From the NCBI GenBank assembly GCA_021788565.1, contig JAJYKO010000147.1, forward strand, positions 1-9,298: a stretch of DNA of 9,298 nt, given 5' to 3'. Made by a program: the position numbers and the translations under genes. Shown piece by piece: positions 5,983 to 9,298 of this stretch (the first letter of the stretch is position 1; every line of letters starts with the position of its first letter). Source of the DNA: Chloroflexota bacterium (GTDB lineage: Bacteria > Chloroflexota > UBA6077). The notes under the pieces were generated by a model. It worked only from the letters and a program-made list of their open reading frames with translations, was not told the origin of the DNA and ran no database searches.

Positions 5983-7322
5983 TACGATATTGGGCTCGGC
6001 ATCGGCCCCAATTCGGCCTCGACCCAGGCCGCCGCGGTGAGCAAGGTCTCCTCCCGGAAGGGGGCAGCCACTAGCTGCACGGCCAGGGGCAGCCGCTCTC
6101 GGCTTAGGCCGCTGGGCAGGGAGATGGATGGGAAGCCGAACAGCGACCAGGGTGCCTGGAAGTGGTTGCGCCCCGTTGTGCTGGGGTCCGGGGCGACGTC
6201 CGAGGTGCTTGGCATCAGCAGCACGTCGATGCCGTCCAGCATCCGCTCCACCTGAGGCCGTAGATGCCGCCGGAGCCGCTGCGCGTGGATGTAGGCGAAA
6301 CCCGGAACCAGCTGCCCCACTTCCGCCTCGGCCTGAATGGCAGGAGAGTAGCCCTCCGGATGGTCCCTCAGGTTGTACGCGTGCAGCCCAGCCGCCTCGA
6401 CCTCCCCGATGACCGCCCGAATGGCCAGCAGGTCCTGCATGGGCACAGGGAAGTGGACCTCCCGCACGCTGGCCCCGTCTCGCTCGAATTTGGCGGCCAT
6501 CCCCCGCACATGTTCGGCTACTTCTGGTTGGGCGTTCTCCAGGTAGTCGGGCACGAACCCGACGGTAGGCGCTTTCTTTTTGCGCCTGGCAGCTCCCACG
6601 AAGTCTCCCACGGCTGTGCGCGCAGAGGCTGGATCCTTTGGATCGTGGCCGGCCATAAGCTGGAGCAGAAGCCCTGCGTCCTCCACGCTCCTGGCCAGGA
6701 CACCGATGTGATCCAGGCTCCAGCTGGCCGGCATCACCCCGTAACGGCTGACCCTTCCGTAGCTGGGTTTGAGGCCCACAACGCCGCAATATGCTGCCGG
6801 CCTCACCACCGAGCCGCCGGTCTGGCTGCCAAGGGCTGCCGGCATCATCCGCGCCGCCACACCCGCGGCCGAGCCCGAGCTGGAGCCTCCCGGCGTGCGC
6901 TCTTGATTCCACGGATTCCGAGTGCGTGGTGGATCGAAGTGGGCGAACTGCACCGTCACCGTTTTCCCCAGGATCACGGCTCCGGCCTTGCGAAGCCGGG
7001 CCACGGAAGTTGCGTCGTGATCGGGCACGAAGTCTTTGTACAGAGGGGAGCCGCTGGTGGTGCGCAGTCCGGCGGTGTAGAAGATGTCCTTCACGCCAAG
7101 AGGCACGCCCAGGAGGGGGCCCGCGTCATCCTTGCCGGCTGCTGCCTCGCACTTCCGCACTGCGGCGATGGCGCCTTCCCGGTCCACGGTCTCCCATGCC
7201 AGGATCTGAGGTTCCAGTGCGTCGATGCGTTTCAGCAGCGCCTCCACCAGTTCGACTGGGGACAGCTCACGCCGGCGGATCTGCTCGGCCACCTGCGTCA
7301 CGGTTAGCTCGTGCAATTCCAT
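5982..7322 (-). CDS. Amidase-signature family hydrolase (AtzE/GatA-like)
   Basis: A 446-residue cytosolic hydrolase of amide or carbamoyl bonds, a normal length for the family. The Ser-cisSer-Lys triad is clear: K78 in GVPLGVKDIF, cis-Ser S147 in TPGGSSSGSAAG, nucleophile S171 in GSQTGGSVVRPA. The 24-residue gap between the two serines equals that of GatA. The nucleophile loop reads GSQTGGS instead of GatA's GSDTGGS, a form I associate with catabolic amidases. That, and the lack of gatB or aspartyl-tRNA genes nearby, argues against a role in Gln-tRNA synthesis. It is preceded by an AtzG/GatC-like small gene whose stop overlaps this ATG by one base (TGATG), the arrangement expected for co-translated partner subunits such as AtzG-AtzE, the 1-carboxybiuret hydrolase. 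GGAGGT at 7334-7329 is 6 nt upstream of the ATG. The frame stays open further upstream to 7562, but that stretch is Arg/Gly-rich and overlaps the small gene out of frame, so it is not coding. The substrate is unknown. Confidence 0.93.
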   Translation of the reverse strand: MELHELTVTQVAEQIRRRELSPVELVEALLKRIDALEPQILAWETVDREGAIAAVRKCEAAAGKDDAGPLLGVPLGVKDIFYTAGLRTTSGSPLYKDFVPDHDATSVARLRKAGAVILGKTVTVQFAHFDPPRTRNPWNQERTPGGSSSGSAAGVAARMMPAALGSQTGGSVVRPAAYCGVVGLKPSYGRVSRYGVMPASWSLDHIGVLARSVEDAGLLLQLMAGHDPKDPASARTAVGDFVGAARRKKKAPTVGFVPDYLENAQPEVAEHVRGMAAKFERDGASVREVHFPVPMQDLLAIRAVIGEVEAAGLHAYNLRDHPEGYSPAIQAEAEVGQLVPGFAYIHAQRLRRHLRPQVERMLDGIDVLLMPSTSDVAPDPSTTGRNHFQAPWSLFGFPSISLPSGLSRERLPLAVQLVAAPFREETLLTAAAWVEAELGPMPSPIS

Positions 7323-7531
7323 CACTCCACCTCCACGCCGGAGCACGGTGCGACCAGGAAGTCCGGCTCGTCGTCGTCCAGCGGCAGCACGTACCTGCCT
7401 ATGCGCGACAGGTGGTCCGCGCAGCCGTCGATTTCTGAGTGCAGAGCCTCCGCGTGTTCGGGGCCCCAGATCCTCGCTGCAGCATCCAGCATGTCGCGGG
7501 CGATCTCTTCCTTCGAGCGATCGATTCGCAT
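7322..7531 (-). CDS. Small AtzG/GatC-like partner subunit of the amidase
   Basis: A 69-residue acidic protein, mostly helical by eye: MRIDRSKEEIARDMLDAAAR, then a second helix around 25-47 (EHAEALHSEIDGCADHLSRI), then a Leu/Asp/Pro-rich tail with LPLDDDEPDF and VAP. This helix-helix-extended-tail plan, the acidic LPLDDDEP motif and the place directly before an amidase-signature gene are what AtzG and GatC-type proteins show. They wrap around and stabilise the amidase. The start is the ATG at 7531-7529 because AGGAGG (7542-7537) precedes it by 5 nt. A TTG at 7549 is upstream of that site and rejected. The stop TGA (7324-7322) shares its last base with the amidase ATG, so translation is probably coupled and the two products made in equal amounts. 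The family call rests on pattern and context, not on a database search. Confidence 0.75.
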   Translation of the reverse strand: MRIDRSKEEIARDMLDAAARIWGPEHAEALHSEIDGCADHLSRIGRYVLPLDDDEPDFLVAPCSGVEVE

Positions 7532-7566
7532 GTTCTCCTCCTGGATCAAGTGTCCCTAACAATACC

Positions 7567-7645
7567 TGTAGGGGCCGGCTGGCGCTGCGCTCGCTCGCGT
7601 CACTCCCTGCCGGTCCGCGGGCGGCCAGGGTCGGCCGCCCCTACA
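7567..7645. repeat. 79-bp palindromic intergenic element with TGTAGGGG ends
   Basis: TGTAGGGG at 7567-7574 and CCCCTACA at 7638-7645 are perfect inverted ends. The match continues inward imperfectly for about 8 more bases. Inside the right half, GGGCGGCC (7619-7626) and GGCCGCCC (7633-7640) form a perfect 8-bp stem with a 6-nt loop. There is no coding frame of note. It looks like a non-autonomous repeat (MITE- or REP-like), and I recall similar TAGGGGCG-ended intergenic repeats in environmental genomes, though not from a checked source. It lies between the divergent amidase and aldo/keto reductase genes, in the likely leader of the amidase operon. Confidence 0.55.
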
Positions 7646-7658
7646 AGAATCGATAGGC

Positions 7659-7687
7659 ATTCTAAGTATGTGCGCGGCTATTGTACA
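7659..7687 (-). promoter_or_regulatory. Candidate promoter of the AtzG-amidase-hydrolase operon
   Basis: On the minus strand: TGTACA (7687-7682, 4 of 6 to -35), a 17-bp spacer, then TAGAAT (7664-7659, 5 of 6 to -10). The start would be near 7652, so the transcript would cross the whole palindromic element before the first ribosome site at 7542. An alternative -10, TACAAT at 7685-7680, has no matching -35. Confidence 0.4.
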
Positions 7688-7800
7688 CACGGAGCAAGCG
7701 TTTCCGTGCAGTCACTGCCAAGGGGGAACGGGCCTGGATTCTGCTGGGGCGCAGTTCGCTCGTCTGCAGCTAGCGCATGACCTTTCGCGAAGTTTTGAGC

Positions 7801-7806
7801 AGGAGG
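7801..7806 (+). promoter_or_regulatory. Ribosome binding site of the aldo/keto reductase
   Basis: AGGAGG lies 10 nt before the ATG at 7817. An in-frame TTG at 7808 is only 1 nt from this site and cannot be the start. The ATG also gives the family-typical N-terminus MEYRTLGRTGVRVSP. Confidence 0.65.
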
Positions 7807-7816
7807 ATTGGAGCAG

Positions 7817-8845
7817 ATGGAATATCGTACCCTCGGCCGAACCGGCGTACGTGTGAGTCCACTATGCCTGGGGGCTATGATGTTTGGCCAGTGGGGCAAC
7901 CCAGACCACGACGACAGCATTCGGATAATCCACCGCGCACTTGACGCGGGCATCAACTTCATCGACACCGCCGACGTCTATTCTCGGGGCGAGTCAGAAG
8001 AGATAGTCGGCAAGGCACTGGCGGGTGGCCGTCGGCAGCACGTCGTGCTAGCAACCAAGGTCCACGGGGCGATGGGTGACGATCCCAACCAGCAGGGCAA
8101 CTCCCGCCGCTGGATCGTTCGGGAGGTCGAAGCGTCGCTTCGCCGTCTGAACACCGATTGGATCGACCTGTATCAGATTCACCGCCCGTCTCCCGACACC
8201 GATATCACCGAAACGTTGGGCGCCTTGAGCGACCTCGTGAAGGCGGGCAAGATCCTTTACGCCGGATCCTCCACCTTCCCAGCCTCCCGAATCGTCGAGG
8301 CGCAGTGGACGGCGCAGGACCGTTGCCTCACGCGCTTCGTCTCGGAGCAGCCGCCCTACTCGTTGCTGGCGCGTGGTGTGGAGGCCGAAGTATTGCCCAC
8401 CTGCCTGAAGTACGGCATGGGCGTTATTCCCTGGAGCCCCCTCGCCGGCGGATGGCTGTCGGGGAAGTGGCGCCAGGGCGCCGCGCCGCCGACCTCGACT
8501 CGAGCGACGAGGCTACCCGAGCGATACGATCTCTCGGTACCCGGTAATCAGCGCAAACTCGAAGCCGCAGACGCGCTGGGGGCGCTGGCAGACGAAGCGG
8601 GAATGTCTCTCATCCACATGGCTCTCGCCTTCGTCATTAACCATCCAGCGGTGACGGCCGCCATCGTCGGCCCGCGCACGATGGAGCAACTCGAGTCCCA
8701 GCTAGGCGCGGCCGACGTCGCCCTGGACTCCGGCCTGCTCGATCGCATAGACAAAATTGTGCCACCCGGGGCAAACGTCAACCCCGCTGATTCGGGCTGG
8801 CAGAACCCTGCGCTGGAGCCTGCCGCGCGGCGTCGCAAACGATAG
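7817..8845 (+). CDS. Aldo/keto reductase family oxidoreductase
   Basis: A 342-residue cytosolic NAD(P)H-dependent reductase of aldehydes or ketones with a TIM-barrel fold. The start MEYRTLGRTGVRVSPLCLGA is the usual N-terminus of the bacterial YajO/Gfo-like potassium-channel-beta branch. The tetrad is complete: D50 and Y55 in FIDTADVY, K81 in LATKVHG, H122 in LYQIHRP. Other markers are GESEEIVGKAL (58-68), SEQPPYSLL (177-184), IPWSPLAGG (204-212) and the cofactor phosphate-binding segment IVGPRTMEQLESQLG (283-297). The C-terminal tail, from about 316 on, is Pro/Asn-rich and ends in a basic run (RRRKR). The physiological substrate is unknown: relatives act on sugars, methylglyoxal or xenobiotic carbonyls. 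A medium-chain dehydrogenase begins 56 nt downstream on the same strand, so the two may be co-transcribed. Family call firm. Confidence 0.94.
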   Translation: MEYRTLGRTGVRVSPLCLGAMMFGQWGNPDHDDSIRIIHRALDAGINFIDTADVYSRGESEEIVGKALAGGRRQHVVLATKVHGAMGDDPNQQGNSRRWIVREVEASLRRLNTDWIDLYQIHRPSPDTDITETLGALSDLVKAGKILYAGSSTFPASRIVEAQWTAQDRCLTRFVSEQPPYSLLARGVEAEVLPTCLKYGMGVIPWSPLAGGWLSGKWRQGAAPPTSTRATRLPERYDLSVPGNQRKLEAADALGALADEAGMSLIHMALAFVINHPAVTAAIVGPRTMEQLESQLGAADVALDSGLLDRIDKIVPPGANVNPADSGWQNPALEPAARRRKR

Positions 8846-8888
8846 AGCGAGTTCAGCCTTGGCGGGTGTCTTGAATCTGTTTCAACAT

Positions 8889-8894
8889 GAGGAG
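8889..8894 (+). promoter_or_regulatory. Ribosome binding site of the medium-chain dehydrogenase
   Basis: GAGGAG ends 7 nt before the ATG at 8902. A second in-frame ATG at 8911 (residue 4) is too far for this site, so the first is preferred. Confidence 0.6.
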
Positions 8895-8901
8895 TGAGAC
8901 T

Positions 8902-9298
8902 ATGGACAAGATGCAGGCAGCGGTGGTCGATCCTCGCGCGCCGGGTCATCTGGCACTGAAGAGTGTGGATGCTCCATCGCCGGGATCCAACCAGGCCCTG
9001 GTTCGAGTTGCGGCGACGTCACTGAACCTGGGCGAGGTGCATATGGCCCAGTCGGCTCAAGAGGGTGCCGTGCTGGGTTGGGACGTGGCGGGGACGATCG
9101 AGCAGGCTGCGGCCGATGGATCGGGCCCACGTCAGGGCAGCCGTGTGGTGGGGGTGGTTCGCTCGGGTGCTTGGGCTGAGCTGGTGGCCGTACCGGCCGA
9201 TGCCCTGGCACAACTACCCGAAGGGGTTTCATTCGTTCAGGCCGCAACCCTACCCGTCGCCGGTCTCACGGCCCTTCTGGCGGTGGAGCGAGGGACGG
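8902..9298 (+). CDS. Medium-chain dehydrogenase, quinone oxidoreductase-like (N-terminal part only)
   Basis: The first 132 codons of a zinc-type alcohol dehydrogenase/quinone oxidoreductase family enzyme, cut by the right edge. It starts MDKMQAAVVD, followed by the GroES-like catalytic domain: ALVRVAATSLNLGEVH (33-48, where zinc enzymes would have a Cys ligand; here Asn-Leu-Gly, so probably zinc-free), LGWDVAGTIE (58-67, the G-x-D-x-x-G motif), GSRVVGVV (79-86), GAWAELVAVPAD (89-100) and ATLPVAGLTAL (115-125), the segment leading into the Rossmann domain. Members transfer hydride between NADPH and enones, quinones or other carbonyls. The Rossmann domain is outside the window. The gene is 56 nt behind the aldo/keto reductase, probably in the same transcript. 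The substrate is unassigned. Confidence 0.9.
   Translation, partial: MDKMQAAVVDPRAPGHLALKSVDAPSPGSNQALVRVAATSLNLGEVHMAQSAQEGAVLGWDVAGTIEQAAADGSGPRQGSRVVGVVRSGAWAELVAVPADALAQLPEGVSFVQAATLPVAGLTALLAVERGT

Larger units (their letters stand above)
7646..7816. other. Divergent intergenic region before the aldo/keto reductase
   Basis: Apart from the candidate minus-strand promoter, I see no plausible coding frame, tRNA or strong repeat. No convincing plus-strand sigma-70 promoter for the aldo/keto reductase was found by eye. The only clear plus-strand signal is the ribosome site AGGAGG at 7801-7806. Confidence 0.5.

Noticed and set aside
5968..6912. A 314-codon minus-strand frame inside the amidase
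   Set aside because: It is an out-of-frame shadow with Arg/Gly/Ala-rich composition. The amidase frame contains the intact catalytic triad.
6264..7307. A 347-codon plus-strand frame opposite the amidase
   Set aside because: It is the exact antisense of the amidase catalytic region, lacks recognisable motifs and has no ribosome site. High-GC codon bias creates such frames.
7323..7562. N-terminal extension of the amidase up to 7562
   Set aside because: The extension is Arg/Gly-rich, overlaps the AtzG-like gene out of frame, and the ATG at 7322 has GGAGGT at ideal spacing and gives the family-typical N-terminus.
7439..7856. Plus-strand frames of 62-113 codons across the amidase/aldo-keto reductase gap
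   Set aside because: They overlap the AtzG-like gene, the palindromic element or the start of the reductase in the wrong frame. No ribosome site or protein-like pattern was seen.

Overview
This is high-GC bacterial DNA with eight protein-coding genes, two of them cut by the window edges, and short intergenic gaps. No rRNA, tRNA, phage, transposase or CRISPR array is visible. The lineage cannot be fixed from this window. The mix of a YprA/MrfA-like helicase, a DegS-like cytosolic kinase, many small catabolic oxidoreductases and hydrolases, and intergenic heptanucleotide repeats would suit an environmental Chloroflexota-like bacterium, but that is a low-confidence inference.

Layout. (1) Positions 1-1260, minus strand: the N-terminal 420 residues of a superfamily 2 DEAD/DEAH-box helicase. 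It has its own extended -10 promoter in a 155-bp divergent gap. (2) 1416-3820, plus strand: an enolase-superfamily (mandelate racemase group) enzyme with all of that group's catalytic residues, then an iron-type alcohol dehydrogenase. A consensus-like sigma-70 promoter precedes the pair, and a perfect 15-bp hairpin follows it. The 140-bp gap between the two genes is built almost entirely from 7-nt repeats and contains a four-tract G-quadruplex motif. (3) 3925-4905, plus strand: an orphan cytosolic histidine kinase of the NarL/DegS type, whose best promoter would give a leaderless mRNA. (4) 7531-4989, minus strand: a tight three-gene operon of a small AtzG/GatC-like protein, an amidase-signature hydrolase and a nitrilase-superfamily C-N hydrolase. 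The first two genes overlap by one base (TGATG). A second copy of the heptad repeat overlaps the amidase stop codon. (5) 7817 to the end, plus strand: an aldo/keto reductase, then the start of a medium-chain (quinone oxidoreductase-like) dehydrogenase. A 79-bp palindromic repeat element lies in the divergent gap between modules 4 and 5.

How the genes work together. The window reads as small catabolic modules. Module 2 looks like dehydration or epimerisation of a hydroxy or sugar acid coupled to an NAD-dependent alcohol/aldehyde step. Module 4 looks like stepwise hydrolysis of an amide, ureido or carbamoyl compound, by analogy with AtzE-AtzG of cyanuric acid degradation. Module 5 is redox chemistry on carbonyl compounds. 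Substrates cannot be read from the sequence. I see no clear new defence or mobile system. The most unusual content is intergenic: the heptad/G-quadruplex array and its second copy, the palindromic element in the amidase leader, and the probable leaderless kinase start.
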